A DNA stretch of 64,000 nucleotides. It comes from Actinoplanes derwentensis (GTDB lineage: Bacteria > Actinomycetota > Actinomycetes > Mycobacteriales > Micromonosporaceae). Shown here in pieces: positions 37,703-46,428 of the stretch (position 1 is the first letter of the stretch; every line of letters begins with the position of its first letter). Made by a program: the position numbers and the translations under genes. Where the stretch lies: contig NZ_LT629758.1 in the NCBI RefSeq assembly GCF_900104725.1, forward strand, positions 5,718,501 to 5,782,500, given 5' to 3'. Under the pieces are notes generated by a model. It saw only the letters and a list, made by a program, of their open reading frames with translations. It was not told the origin of the DNA and made no database searches.

Positions 37703-38464
37703 TTGTTTCTGCAGCCAGTCCAGGATCGCGTCGATCGGTTCCTGCCAGCTCGTCTCCAGCATCAGGTAATGGCCCATGCCGGGAAAGAGCAGCGGGGCAC
37801 CGCCGTACCGGGCCGCCGCCTTGTCCAGGGCAGGCCGCCGGACCACCCGGTCGTCCGGGCTGCCCACCACGAGCGTGGGCGGGTCACCGACCGGCGCCGG
37901 CAGGGTGTCCCGGCCGAACAGTTCGGCTCGTGGCCGGGCCCCGATCCGTTTCAGATGGGCCGTCGCCTCCTCAGCCGGCAGAGCCGGGCCGAAGAGCTGG
38001 CGTGCGGAGAACCGCAGCCGGCCACCCCACAGCGCCGGCACCGTCCCGGCCGGGTTGCCGCGCAGCGCCGAGCCGAGTGCCGCCCAGCCGTCCAGCACCG
38101 GGGCCACCAGGACCGCCGCCCGAGCCGGATAACGGCCCAAGGCGCGGGCCACCACCCGGCCGCCGGTCCCGTGGCCGATCAGCACCGTCTGGCGGGGCAG
38201 CGCGGCCGCCGTCTGCACCACGTCGTGCGCCTGCGCGCGCAGGTCACCGTCGGCGCGCGGGGTGACCGCGTGCGCCGGGAACCCCCGGGAGGCGGCGTGC
38301 GCCAGCCAGTGTTCGGCGAACGCCCAGCCGTCATGGCCCATGCCCGGTACGAACAGCAGTGGCGGTCGGCTGCCGTCGTCGTCCTCGGGCAGCCGCGACA
38401 CGACCTCCCGGTCACCGGCCGGAACCGGATCCGACCAGTCCTGGAAGCGAAGAATCTCGCTCAC
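37688..38464 (-). CDS. Alpha/beta-hydrolase fold protein lacking the nucleophile Ser
   Basis: This 258-residue protein has the alpha/beta-hydrolase layout: LLFVPGMGHDGWAF (oxyanion strand), VVGSPDDRVV (acid) and FPGMGHYLML (His). The nucleophile elbow reads IGHGTGG, so the Ser/Cys/Asp of G-x-Nu-x-G is Gly. Unless another residue substitutes, it cannot act as a serine hydrolase. GTG 38464 follows GGGGAGA. It lies 28 bp after the flavin monooxygenase gene on the same strand, so the two are probably cotranscribed. Confidence 0.75.
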   Translation of the reverse strand: MSEILRFQDWSDPVPAGDREVVSRLPEDDDGSRPPLLFVPGMGHDGWAFAEHWLAHAASRGFPAHAVTPRADGDLRAQAHDVVQTAAALPRQTVLIGHGTGGRVVARALGRYPARAAVLVAPVLDGWAALGSALRGNPAGTVPALWGGRLRFSARQLFGPALPAEEATAHLKRIGARPRAELFGRDTLPAPVGDPPTLVVGSPDDRVVRRPALDKAAARYGGAPLLFPGMGHYLMLETSWQEPIDAILDWLQKQLPAY

Positions 38465-38492
38465 TTCGTCTCCCCGTTCCACCGAAGGGAGA

Positions 38493-39812
38493 TCATGACG
38501 TCTTCTCCATCCGAGTCAAAAGGTCCTCGACAGCGCGCAGGTAGTCCACGTGGCCGACTTCGAACCAGTAGCGCCGGGTCGGCACCACCTTGCGGCGGGC
38601 CCACGATTCGAGGGGCCGCCGGGACTCCTCCCGCTGCACCTCGGTGGCCTTCTCCGGGTCCCGGGCGCGCAGCCGCAGCCAGCGGGCCACCGCGACGCTC
38701 TGCCAGTGGGCGATCGGGAAGAGTCCGCTGTCCGGCTGCACAAGGCCGACCACGGCGAGGGTCGGATGCCGCCGGGCGAACACGTGCAGGTGCAGGTCGG
38801 GACGGCCGTGTTCGTCGGCGTCGAGCAGTTCGGGGGCGGCGAAGTCGAAGCGGGGGCGGTAGCCGGTCGCGGTGATCACCAGTTGCGGTTCGATGCGGCT
38901 GCCGTCGGCCAGTTCGACCGTGTTGCCGTCCCAGCCGGTCACGTCCGGCACCGGCTCGATCCGGCCGTGCCCCAGATAGTGCGGCAGCAGGCCGTTGACC
39001 ACCGGGTTGCTCTCGAAAGGGGTGTGCTCCGGCGCCGGCATGCCCCAGCGGGTCAGGTCGGCGGCGATCCGGCGGGCCCGCCGGCGGCGGCGCCATGACG
39101 GCGCCCGCTCGTTGCCGAGCTGATCGGCGGGGCGGCTGCCGACGTATTTCGGGGCGAACCAGTAGCCGCGCCGGGTGGAGTGCCACACCCGGTCGGCGTG
39201 CTGGGCGGCCTCCACCGCGATGTCACAGCCGGTGTTGCCGCCGCCGATCACCAGGACCCGTTTGTTGCGCAGCCGTGCCGGGTCCTTGTAGGCGCTGGAG
39301 TGGATCACCTGTCCGAGGAAGTCGCCGGGGATCTCCGGGGTCACCGGCGCCCAGTTGTGCCCGTTGGCGATCACCACGGCGGCGTAGCGCTGCACCCGGG
39401 AGGAGCCGCCGCCGGTCGACTGGATGGTCACGTCCCAGCGGCCGCCGTCGACCGGGGTGATCGAGACGACCTCCATGCCGTACCAGATGTGGTCGCCGAG
39501 CCCGAAGTGCTTCGCGTACCGCTCCAGGTATTCCAGGACCCGGCTGTGGTGCGGGTAGTCGGGCCAGGTGTCCGGCATCGGGAAGTCAGGGAACTCGGTC
39601 AGCGGACGGGACGAGATGAGGTGGGTTCCGGCATAGACCGGGCTGCGGTCGTGACGCCAGTTCCAGGCGCCGCCGACGGAGGTCTCGCGCTCGTAGCAGT
39701 CGACCGCGAAGCCCTGCTCGCGAAGGTTCTTGATGGCGGTCAGGCCGCTGGCGCCGGCACCGACGACGCACACGGCGTCACCACGGTCACCGAGGTCCGG
39801 GGAGTCTTGCAC
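38493..39812 (-). CDS. Flavin-containing monooxygenase
   Basis: This 439-residue class B flavoprotein has an FAD Rossmann motif VVGAGASGLTAIKNL near the N-terminus, the FMO fingerprint FLGQVIHSSAYKDP (FxGxxxHxxxY) and an NADPH Rossmann motif VIGGGNTGCDIAVEAA. A C-terminal ATGYRPRFDF follows. It should oxygenate a soft heteroatom or a ketone. GTG 39812 follows AAGGA and gives a normal N-terminus; the frame to 39884 is unlikely. The downstream partner is the nucleophile-less hydrolase. Confidence 0.9.
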   Translation of the reverse strand: MQDSPDLGDRGDAVCVVGAGASGLTAIKNLREQGFAVDCYERETSVGGAWNWRHDRSPVYAGTHLISSRPLTEFPDFPMPDTWPDYPHHSRVLEYLERYAKHFGLGDHIWYGMEVVSITPVDGGRWDVTIQSTGGGSSRVQRYAAVVIANGHNWAPVTPEIPGDFLGQVIHSSAYKDPARLRNKRVLVIGGGNTGCDIAVEAAQHADRVWHSTRRGYWFAPKYVGSRPADQLGNERAPSWRRRRRARRIAADLTRWGMPAPEHTPFESNPVVNGLLPHYLGHGRIEPVPDVTGWDGNTVELADGSRIEPQLVITATGYRPRFDFAAPELLDADEHGRPDLHLHVFARRHPTLAVVGLVQPDSGLFPIAHWQSVAVARWLRLRARDPEKATEVQREESRRPLESWARRKVVPTRRYWFEVGHVDYLRAVEDLLTRMEKTS

Positions 39813-39837
39813 CCGGCGATCCTTGCAGACGGCGCGC

Positions 39838-40515
39838 CTAGGAGGAAGGGAGCAAAAGGTCCACCACGATCGGTAAATGATCACTCGCTGCGCGTGCCCG
39901 GTCGCTCGTCAGGATCTCGTAGCGTTCGATGGCCACGTCGGGGCTGACGAAAAGCCCGTCGATACGCCGGCGGGGTTCCGCCGCGGGAAACGTCGGCACG
40001 TCGTCGGGTGACCCCAGCAGGCCGTCCTCGACCGTCCGCCACGCGCCGCCGCCGGGGCCCTCGTTCAGGTCGGCGGCCACGATCAACGGGCTCTTGACCG
40101 CATCCAGCTCGGCCTTCCAGACGGCGGCCTGGGACGGCCGCTCCGCCGGATCGGTCGCCAGATGCGAGCCGGAGACGGTGAACCGGGCGCCGTGCACCGT
40201 GCCCTCGGCGAAGACGGCGCCGCGCATGTGCCGGCCCGGGGTCAGCGGGTAGCGCAGGCACCAGGACCGCCGCACCCGCACCCGCAGGTTCACCAGCACC
40301 AGGTTGCCCAGCGACGGCAGGCCGCCGGCGGCCACCACCAGACCGGTCTCGGCAGCCAGCCGGGCGCACTTCTGCCGCCACCGGAACCGGCGCGGCGCCT
40401 CCTGCACGACCAGGACGTCCGGGGCCAGTTCCCGGATCAGGCCGGTCAGCGCGGCCCGGTCGTCGCGCAAGCCGTGCACGTTCCAGCTGACCACCCGCAG
40501 CGGGACCCCGGACAT
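39838..40515 (-). CDS. Endonuclease/exonuclease/phosphatase (EEP) family protein
   Basis: This 225-residue protein follows the EEP fold: VVSWNVHGLRDD (Asn), VLVVQEAPRRFR (metal Glu), VSGSHLATDP (His), IVAADLNEGPGG (Asp/Asn) and ASDHLPIVVDL (final Asp-His). All catalytic positions are present, so it should be a Mg-dependent phosphodiesterase or nuclease. The substrate is not evident. It has no signal peptide. It lies 10 bp after the glucokinase gene on the same strand. Confidence 0.88.
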   Translation of the reverse strand: MSGVPLRVVSWNVHGLRDDRAALTGLIRELAPDVLVVQEAPRRFRWRQKCARLAAETGLVVAAGGLPSLGNLVLVNLRVRVRRSWCLRYPLTPGRHMRGAVFAEGTVHGARFTVSGSHLATDPAERPSQAAVWKAELDAVKSPLIVAADLNEGPGGGAWRTVEDGLLGSPDDVPTFPAAEPRRRIDGLFVSPDVAIERYEILTSDRARAASDHLPIVVDLLLPSS

Positions 40516-40525
40516 CCCGGCCGCC

Positions 40526-41473
40526 TCAGATCCCGCGGGCCAGGTCGGCCGCGCCGACCACCCCGGCGTCGTTGCCGGTGGACGCGGCGTGGATCTCCGC
40601 CACCGGGAAACGGTCCCGGTTGGCCAGTTGCTCGCGGTAGGCCCGTTCGGCCGGGCCCATCAGCAGCGGCCCGGCGTCGATCACCCCGCCGCCGATCACC
40701 ATGATGTCCGGGTCCAGGCTCTGCGCCAGGTCCGCCAACGCCACCCCGAGCCAGTAGCCGACCTGGGCGAACGCGTCCATCGCGACCCCATCGCCGGCCC
40801 GCGCCGCCTCGGTGATCTGCCGCCCGGTGATGGCCAGGGCGTCGCCGCCGGCCAGTTCCAGCAGTTTCGCGGCCCGATCCGGCTCCTGCCGGGCACCGGC
40901 CCGGCCGAACCGGACCAGGGCGTTGCCGCTGGCGTACTGCTCCAGGCAGCCCAGCCGGCCGCAGCCGCACGGGTGCCCGTCCGGGACCGACTGGATGTGG
41001 CCCAGTTCGGCGGCGATGCCGTGGGCGCCGTGCCACAGCTTGCCGTTGATCACGACGGCGCCGCCGATGCCGGTACCCACGGTGATCATCACCATCGAGT
41101 CGGCGTGTTTGGCGACACCGAACCGGAACTCGGCCCAGCCGGCCACGTTGGCGTCGTTGTCCAGCACCACGGGCAGGCCGGTGGCCTTGCTCACGTAGGC
41201 CTGCAACGGCTCGTCGCGCCAGGCCAGGTTCGGGGCGAAGAGCACCGTCGAACCGGTGACGTCGATCCACGCCGCGGCGCCGATGCCGATCGCGGTCGCG
41301 GTCGGGTAATGCGCCGCCAGTTCGGCCGCCACCTCGACGATCGTGTCCCGGGTGCCGGCCTGGTCGTCGGCCGGCGTCGCCCGCCGGTTCGACGCGAGCA
41401 CGGTGCCGTGCTCGTCGACCACACCGCCGGCGACCTTGGTGCCGCCCACGTCGATTCCGATGGTCAGCGTCAC
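40526..41473 (-). CDS. glk: ROK-family glucokinase
   Basis: This 315-residue sugar kinase has IGIDVGGTKVAGGVV (phosphate loop), VLDNDANVAGWAE (catalytic Asp), VGTGIGGAVV, GHIQSVPDGHPCGCGRLGCLE (His and zinc Cys) and no helix-turn-helix, so it is an enzyme rather than a repressor. GTG 41473 follows GAGGGGA. The neighbourhood (SRPBCC protein, Ala-rich protein) recalls glkA of Streptomyces coelicolor, where glucokinase also mediates carbon catabolite repression; such a role here is inferred. Confidence 0.92.
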   Translation of the reverse strand: MTLTIGIDVGGTKVAGGVVDEHGTVLASNRRATPADDQAGTRDTIVEVAAELAAHYPTATAIGIGAAAWIDVTGSTVLFAPNLAWRDEPLQAYVSKATGLPVVLDNDANVAGWAEFRFGVAKHADSMVMITVGTGIGGAVVINGKLWHGAHGIAAELGHIQSVPDGHPCGCGRLGCLEQYASGNALVRFGRAGARQEPDRAAKLLELAGGDALAITGRQITEAARAGDGVAMDAFAQVGYWLGVALADLAQSLDPDIMVIGGGVIDAGPLLMGPAERAYREQLANRDRFPVAEIHAASTGNDAGVVGAADLARGI

Positions 41474-41498
41474 GCTGCCCGTCCCCTCTGCAAACAGT

Positions 41499-42605
41499 TC
41501 ACACCGCTCCGCCGGGACGGGCGCCGTCGCCGGGCCCCGGGTCGCGGTCCTCGGGCGCCGAGGCACCCCGCTGATGATCCACGCTACGGGGCCGGTCATC
41601 GTCGCCGGCCTCCGGCTCCGTAGCGTCCGTCACCGGTGACTCGGGGGCCGTCGCCATCGCCCACACATCCCCCCGGAACGATCCCGCGGGCCACCCTGCG
41701 GAAGCCCCCGGAGACGAACCCGCGGAATCGCCGGTGGACGCCCTCGCGGAATCGGCCGGGGGCGATCCGGTGGGAGCGGCCGCCTCCGATGCCGCGGAGC
41801 CGGTCCCGGCGTCGCGGGCCGCGGTGGCCAGCTCGACCGCCCGGGCCACCGCCTGTTTCGCGACCTCCGCGCGGGCCCGGGCCGCGGCGGCGGCCTCCCG
41901 GGCCCGCTCCCGTTCGGCTTCCAGTTCCCGCGCCCGTGCCACTCGCGCCGTCTCCGCTTCGGCCTCGGCCCGGCGGGCGTCGTCCGCGCTGGCCGCGCCC
42001 CAGGGATCAGCGTCGGCGTCCGGACCGGCCGCGAGCGGCTCGTCGCCGGCGGTCCGCGTCGCCGCGGCCCAGGCCTGATCCGGTGAGGGTGCGGGTTTGG
42101 GCCGGGGCGCCGGCGGGCGGGCCGGCTGAGCGGTCATCGCGGAGAACGCGCGCATCAGCCCGGCCACCCCGCTGGCGATCTCCCCCGCGCTGATGGCGAG
42201 CTTCGCGGCAGTCTCCGGGCTCGGGTCGCGCACCGACGCGATCGCTTTGCAGACCGGGCAGACGCAGCACTCGGCGCTCCCGGTCGACCAGGATCCGGCG
42301 GCACCGGTGGTGCCCGCGCCGGCAGTGGCACCGGCTGCGGCGGCACTGGCACCAAGGCCGGCGAGCAGCCCCATCACCGACTCACCGAGTTGACCGAGGC
42401 CATCCCCGACGAACGATCCGGCGCCCGAACCAGCCGACGAGCCAGCCGAACCGGGCGATCCAGCCGAGCCAGACGAGCCAGCCGAACCAGACGAGCCAGG
42501 CGATCCGGCAGCCGGGCCGGGCGCCGAACCAGACGAACCGGCTGACGCTCTGGCGAGGACCGCCGCGACCAGCCGCTCCGCTTCCTCCCGCGCTGTCCCG
42601 GGCAT
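41499..42605 (-). CDS. Ala/Ser/Gly-rich protein with CPVCK motif (DUF5304-like)
   Basis: This 368-residue protein has a short N-terminal helix (AREEAERLVAAVLARAS), a Ser/Gly repeat stretch at about 28-70, then the best-conserved part CCVCPVCKAIASVRDPSPE near residue 115. A Pro-rich segment, a charged Ala/Glu/Arg coiled-coil stretch and a disordered tail complete it. The Cys cluster and position between glucokinase and the SRPBCC protein suggest the actinobacterial DUF5304 group. The repeats at 42427-42540 vary by a 9-bp period. ATG 42605 was chosen. The function is unknown. Confidence 0.6.
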   Translation of the reverse strand: MPGTAREEAERLVAAVLARASAGSSGSAPGPAAGSPGSSGSAGSSGSAGSPGSAGSSAGSGAGSFVGDGLGQLGESVMGLLAGLGASAAAAGATAGAGTTGAAGSWSTGSAECCVCPVCKAIASVRDPSPETAAKLAISAGEIASGVAGLMRAFSAMTAQPARPPAPRPKPAPSPDQAWAAATRTAGDEPLAAGPDADADPWGAASADDARRAEAEAETARVARARELEAERERAREAAAAARARAEVAKQAVARAVELATAARDAGTGSAASEAAAPTGSPPADSARASTGDSAGSSPGASAGWPAGSFRGDVWAMATAPESPVTDATEPEAGDDDRPRSVDHQRGASAPEDRDPGPGDGARPGGAV

Positions 42606-42630
42606 GTCCGCTCCCCTCAAGCCCCGCGGC

Positions 42631-43083
42631 TCAGGCCGCGGGCTGGCTCTCGACGCGGCGCTTGAGCTCCCGCAACGCCGTATCCATGATCATTTTCTCG
42701 GCCTTGCGGCGGAACATCCCGAGCATCCCGATCGCGAGATCCACCGCCAGGGTGTACGTCACCGTCGTGCTGCCGTCCGCGTTCGCCACGAGGTCGTACG
42801 ACCCCTCCTGGGAACGCTGCGTCTTCGACGGCTCGGTCAGGGTCCACTCGATCCGGGACAGATCGTCGGCGTACGCGTACTCCAACGTGTACTCGTCCAC
42901 CAGCACCGTGGCGTCGATCTGAAAGCGCACCCGGGCGGCGTAACCGTCCTCGTACTCCTCGGTGATCTCCGCCTTCTTGATCGACTCGGCCCACTCCGGA
43001 TATGACGCGAAGTCGCAGATCACCGCGGCCACCCGGGCCAGCGGCGCGTGGACCTGAATCGACTGTGCCGAGGTGTCCGCCAT
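42631..43083 (-). CDS. SRPBCC (polyketide cyclase-like) protein, Rv2185c type
   Basis: This 150-residue START/Bet v 1-fold protein has the family N-terminus SIQVHAPLARVAAVICDFASYPEW and a C-terminal helix (RRKAEKMIMDTALRELKRRV) that closes the cavity. Such proteins bind hydrophobic ligands; mycobacterial Rv2185c is the positional match. The ligand is unknown. ATG 43083 gives the normal start. It lies upstream of the Ala-rich protein and glucokinase on the same strand, suggesting one transcription unit from 43083 to 39838. Confidence 0.85.
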   Translation of the reverse strand: MADTSAQSIQVHAPLARVAAVICDFASYPEWAESIKKAEITEEYEDGYAARVRFQIDATVLVDEYTLEYAYADDLSRIEWTLTEPSKTQRSQEGSYDLVANADGSTTVTYTLAVDLAIGMLGMFRRKAEKMIMDTALRELKRRVESQPAA

Positions 43084-43175
43084 GCTCCGGAGGCTACCTG
43101 CCGGAGGCACCCCGGGAACGAACCGGGGCGTGCGTGCACGAGCCGGAACCCGCCGGTACGGATACCATCCGTCAC

Positions 43176-44864
43176 GTGCCAGCCCTCGTCAGTGATCCCA
43201 CGCGTATCCGCCCGGCCGAAGCCGCGGCACGCGTCGTCATGCTCCTGCTGGTCGCCGCGCTGACCTGGACCGCCACCGGCGATCCGGTGCAGCTCGGCTG
43301 GATCGGTCTGCTGGCGATCGCGGTGGTCCCCGGTTTCGTGGCCCGCGGGCACGCCTATCTGGCCCCGCTGGGCCGGGCCGCCGAGGTCGTGGTGACCTGT
43401 CTCGCGGCCGGCTCGATCGCCGCGGCCGCGCAGGTCGCCGACCGGGTCGACGCCGGGTTCGGGGCCGAGGCGGTGCTGCCCTACCTGTCGGTGCCGCTGC
43501 TCACCGCGGCGCTGCGGCGCCGCCCGGCCGAGGGGGTGTGGCTGCTCGGCCTGGCCGCCGCCACGATGGCCGCCGGCGGCGCTCTGGCCGGGCCGAGTGA
43601 GCCGCTGAGCCAGCCGGGTTACCTGGCGGCCTGCGGGCAGTGGCTGGTGCTGGGCGCGATCATCACGTTCGCCGCCGAGACGATGCGCCAGTTGCTGCAG
43701 CCGCCGGAGCCGACCCCGCAGCCGTACGCGGAGGCGACCCGCCTGCTGACTCAGCTGCGCAGTGTGGCCCGGTCGTTGCCGGGCGCGACGCTGGATCCGG
43801 GTGGCATCTCCGAGCACCTGCTGGAGGAGTTGCGGGCGGTGGCGGCGGGGCACCGGGCGGCGGTGCTGTCGGCCAGCGGTGGCGGCCGTCTGGTGGTGCT
43901 GGCGCAGACCGGGGCGGAGCGGGTCGACTGGGAGACGACGCTGGACGCCGACTCCGGGATCGCCGACGCCTGGGCGACGCAGCAGCCGCAGACCGCCAGC
44001 CGGTCCCAGGCGCGCAGTCATCAGGGCGGCGACGTGTCCTCGCTGGTGGTGCCGCTGGTCGCCGGGGTCCGCACGATCGGTCTGGTGATCCTGGAGACGG
44101 ATGCTCCGGGGGCGTACCCGTCGCCGGTGGTTCAGGCGGTGACCGAGGTGACCGGCCCGGCGTCGCTGCGGCTGGAGGCCGCCCTGCTCTTCGACGACGT
44201 CCGGTCGCTGGCCACCAACGAGGAGCGCCAGCGCCTGGCCCGGGAGATCCACGACGGGGTCGCGCAGGAGCTGGTGATGGTCGGTTACGGCATCGACAAC
44301 GCGCAGGCGACGCTGCCGGAGGGGGCCGACGAGACGGCCGAGGAGCTGCGGTCGCTGCGGGCCGAGGTGACCCGGGTGATCACCGAGTTGCGGCTGAGCC
44401 TGTTCGAGCTGCGGTCCGAGGTCGATCGCAACGGCGGTCTGGCGCCGGCCATCGCGGAGTACGCGCGGACGCTCGGCACCAGTGCCGGTCTGCGGGTGCA
44501 TTTCACGTTCGACGAGTCGACGGCCCGGCTGCCGGCGGCGACCGAGGCCGAACTGCTGCGGATCGCGCAGGAGGCGATCACCAACGCGCGCAAGCACGCG
44601 GGGGCGTCGAATCTGTGGGTGACCTGCGCGGTGGACCCGCCGTACGCTCAGATCGAAGTCTCCGACGACGGCAAGGGGTTCGCGGACACCCGGCCCGACG
44701 GACGATACGGTCTTACCATCATGGCGGAACGCGCCGAACGCATCCGAGGCCGTCTCGAGATCACTCCGCGACACCCGAGCGGGACAACCGTCGCTGTAGT
44801 GCTCGGAACACCGCCTCGGCGCGATAGCGTGCGGGATAGCGTTTCCGCGCAAGAAGGGGAGTAA
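43176..44864 (+). CDS. NarL-type sensor histidine kinase with GAF domain
   Basis: This 562-residue membrane kinase starts with about five or six hydrophobic helices (residues 12-170). A GAF-like sensor domain follows, then the HisKA_3 dimerisation helix NEERQRLAREIHDGVAQEL with the phospho-acceptor His, and a HATPase_c domain with EAITNARKHAGASN, VSDDGKGF and GRYGLTIMAERA. It is the cognate partner of the response regulator 7 bp downstream. The in-frame GTG at 43176 gives a start just before the first helices. The signal is unknown. Confidence 0.9.
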   Translation: MPALVSDPTRIRPAEAAARVVMLLLVAALTWTATGDPVQLGWIGLLAIAVVPGFVARGHAYLAPLGRAAEVVVTCLAAGSIAAAAQVADRVDAGFGAEAVLPYLSVPLLTAALRRRPAEGVWLLGLAAATMAAGGALAGPSEPLSQPGYLAACGQWLVLGAIITFAAETMRQLLQPPEPTPQPYAEATRLLTQLRSVARSLPGATLDPGGISEHLLEELRAVAAGHRAAVLSASGGGRLVVLAQTGAERVDWETTLDADSGIADAWATQQPQTASRSQARSHQGGDVSSLVVPLVAGVRTIGLVILETDAPGAYPSPVVQAVTEVTGPASLRLEAALLFDDVRSLATNEERQRLAREIHDGVAQELVMVGYGIDNAQATLPEGADETAEELRSLRAEVTRVITELRLSLFELRSEVDRNGGLAPAIAEYARTLGTSAGLRVHFTFDESTARLPAATEAELLRIAQEAITNARKHAGASNLWVTCAVDPPYAQIEVSDDGKGFADTRPDGRYGLTIMAERAERIRGRLEITPRHPSGTTVAVVLGTPPRRDSVRDSVSAQEGE

Positions 44865-44871
44865 CCCGAGC

Positions 44872-45540
44872 ATGTCGACCAGTCCGGCGCCGACGACGCG
44901 CACCAAGGTCCTCCTTGTCGACGATCACGACCTGATTCGTAAGGGGCTGCGACACGCATTCGAGCGCGACCGTCAGTTCGAGGTCGTCGGCGAGGCCGCC
45001 ACGGCGGCGGAGGCGGTGCGCCAGGCCGGCGCCCTCCAGCCCGATGTCGTGATCATGGACCTCCGCCTGCCCGACGGCAGTGGCCTGGAGGCCACCCGCG
45101 CCCTGCGGAAGAACAACGCGAACATGGGCATCGTGGTCCTGACCATGTATGCGGGCGACGATCAGCTCTTCGGCGCTCTCGAGGCTGGGGCCAGCGCGTT
45201 CGTCCCCAAGACCGCTCCCGCGGACGAGGTCGTGGCGGCTGCCCGGCATGCCGCGTCGGCGCCGAGCGCGTTCACCGCGGCCGATCTGGCCGAGGCGATG
45301 AAGCGGCGTCTCGCTCCGTCCGGTCCGCAGCTCTCGCCGCGGGAGGGTCAGGTGCTCCGCCTGCTCGCCGACGGCATGAGTGTGGCCGGCATCGCCAAGC
45401 AGCTCTTCGTCTCGGAGTCGACGGCGAAGACCCACATCTCGAAGCTGTACGAGAAGCTGGGTGCGGCCAACCGGGCGCAGGCGCTGATGACGGCGCTCCG
45501 TCTGGGTCTGCTCGAAGCGCCGGACGCCCCGAAGTTCTAG
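44872..45540 (+). CDS. NarL/LuxR-family response regulator
   Basis: This 222-residue regulator has a receiver domain (VLLVDDHDLIRKGL with the acidic pair, VVIMDLRLPDGSG with the phospho-acceptor Asp, VVLTMYAG and FVPKTAP with the conserved Thr and Lys). Its C-terminal helix-turn-helix is LSPREGQVLRLLADGMSVAG, with SESTAKTHISKLYEKLGAANR. Its ATG lies 7 bp after the kinase stop. A strong hairpin terminates the pair. Confidence 0.93.
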   Translation: MSTSPAPTTRTKVLLVDDHDLIRKGLRHAFERDRQFEVVGEAATAAEAVRQAGALQPDVVIMDLRLPDGSGLEATRALRKNNANMGIVVLTMYAGDDQLFGALEAGASAFVPKTAPADEVVAAARHAASAPSAFTAADLAEAMKRRLAPSGPQLSPREGQVLRLLADGMSVAGIAKQLFVSESTAKTHISKLYEKLGAANRAQALMTALRLGLLEAPDAPKF

Positions 45541-45550
45541 AGCCAGGGTC

Positions 45551-45593
45551 GCGTGGTGACTTCGGGTTCGATTCGCACCCGAACTCACCACGC
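45551..45593 (+). terminator. Hairpin after the two-component operon
   Basis: Arms 45551-45567 and 45577-45593 pair as GCGTGGTGA plus TTCGGGT with ACCCGAA plus TCACCACGC, interrupted by one C-C mismatch. It begins 10 bp after the response-regulator stop. Confidence 0.75.
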
Positions 45594-45603
45594 AGAAACA
45601 GTT

Positions 45604-45816
45604 CTAGACATTCCGGACCGATTCGGCGTTTCTGTCTTTCAGGCGCCGAATCAAGATATAGGCCTCGCAGCCCAGGCAGAGCCCGAACGCTGCGTTAAGG
45701 AACGCGGCGAGCAGCCCGCACGTCGCCGCGACCAGGACCACGATCTCGGCACCACTGAGGTGACCCGCCGCGGAGACGGCCAGGAAGGTGAAGCCCACGA
45801 GCTGGGCGAACCGCAC
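45604..45816 (-). CDS. Half-length DUF4395 membrane protein
   Basis: This 70-residue protein matches only the second half of DUF4395 proteins: RFAQLVGFTFLAVSAAG, then AAFLNAAFGLCLGCEAYILI, with two hydrophobic helices and the C-L-G-C motif. DUF4395 members are usually about twice this length. The residues encoded just before the GTG (ERE-PASP) also look family-like, but no start codon is available there. It lies just after the MarR gene on the same strand. It is probably a truncated remnant, though a functional short form cannot be excluded. Confidence 0.6.
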   Translation of the reverse strand: MRFAQLVGFTFLAVSAAGHLSGAEIVVLVAATCGLLAAFLNAAFGLCLGCEAYILIRRLKDRNAESVRNV

Positions 45817-45862
45817 GGGGCTGGCCGGCTCCCGCTCGGCGTGCGGGGTTCCATACCGCCCA

Positions 45863-46357
45863 CTATTCCTCCAGGGATAGTAGGACTTTGCGCAGGATCC
45901 CGTTGAGCTGTGCCAATTCCTGCACGCTGAGTGCCCCGAGGGCCCGCTGGTCGACCGCCATGCCCTTGAAGATGTATTTGTTCCACATCTCCCGGCCCTT
46001 CTGCGTGGGCCGGACGATCACTCGCCGCCGGTCGGCGCCGTCCATCTGCCGGGTGATCAGCCCGGCCTCGTCGAGCCGGTCCAGGCGGCTGGTCATCGCC
46101 GCCCGGGTCACGTTCGCCGCCTCGGCCAGTTGCGCCGGGGTCGCCTCGGTCGGCCACGGCTGCACCATCAGCACGTGCAGGGTCTTGTAGTCCTGCACGG
46201 TGAAGCCCTCGGTGAAGATCGCCAGGTCGGCCCGGTCGATCCAGCGCTGAATGAACTTCATCCGCACCAGGGCGCCCTCGACCTCGGGTGCGAAGGCCGG
46301 TTCCTTCTTCCAGAACCCCGCCCATCGGGCCACGTGCTCGTCCACGCTGTCTTCCAT
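45863..46357 (-). CDS. MarR-family transcriptional regulator
   Basis: This protein of about 164 residues has a central winged helix-turn-helix (ATPAQLAEAANVTRAAMTSR, then LDRLDEAGLITRQMDGADRR with the wing DGADRRRV) flanked by dimerisation helices. ATG 46357 is chosen; GTG 46375 would add six residues but has its possible Shine-Dalgarno directly abutting. It is divergent from the MFS gene at 46429. An inverted repeat between them at 46383-46402 is a candidate operator for both. This is the usual MarR-pump arrangement. Confidence 0.87.
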   Translation of the reverse strand: MEDSVDEHVARWAGFWKKEPAFAPEVEGALVRMKFIQRWIDRADLAIFTEGFTVQDYKTLHVLMVQPWPTEATPAQLAEAANVTRAAMTSRLDRLDEAGLITRQMDGADRRRVIVRPTQKGREMWNKYIFKGMAVDQRALGALSVQELAQLNGILRKVLLSLEE

Positions 46358-46382
46358 GGGACGCAAGTCTGCCACCTCTCTG

Positions 46383-46402
46383 ACTATTAGATTGCTGATA
46401 GT
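46383..46402. promoter_or_regulatory. MarR operator candidate
   Basis: ACTAT (46383-46387) and ATAGT (46398-46402) are inverted half-sites with a 10-bp spacer in an A/T-rich patch. The 72-bp divergent gap between marR and the MFS gene holds no better dyad. Confidence 0.4.
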
Positions 46403-46428
46403 TAGACGATGAACTACCGTCTCGGCTC

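Noticed and set aside
43020..44906. 628-codon minus-strand frame opposite the histidine kinase
   Set aside because: Arg/His-rich antisense shadow; the plus strand has all kinase motifs in order.
45561..45576. GGTTCGATTC resembling a tRNA T-loop
   Set aside because: It is the loop side of a terminator hairpin; no acceptor, D or anticodon stem can be drawn around it.
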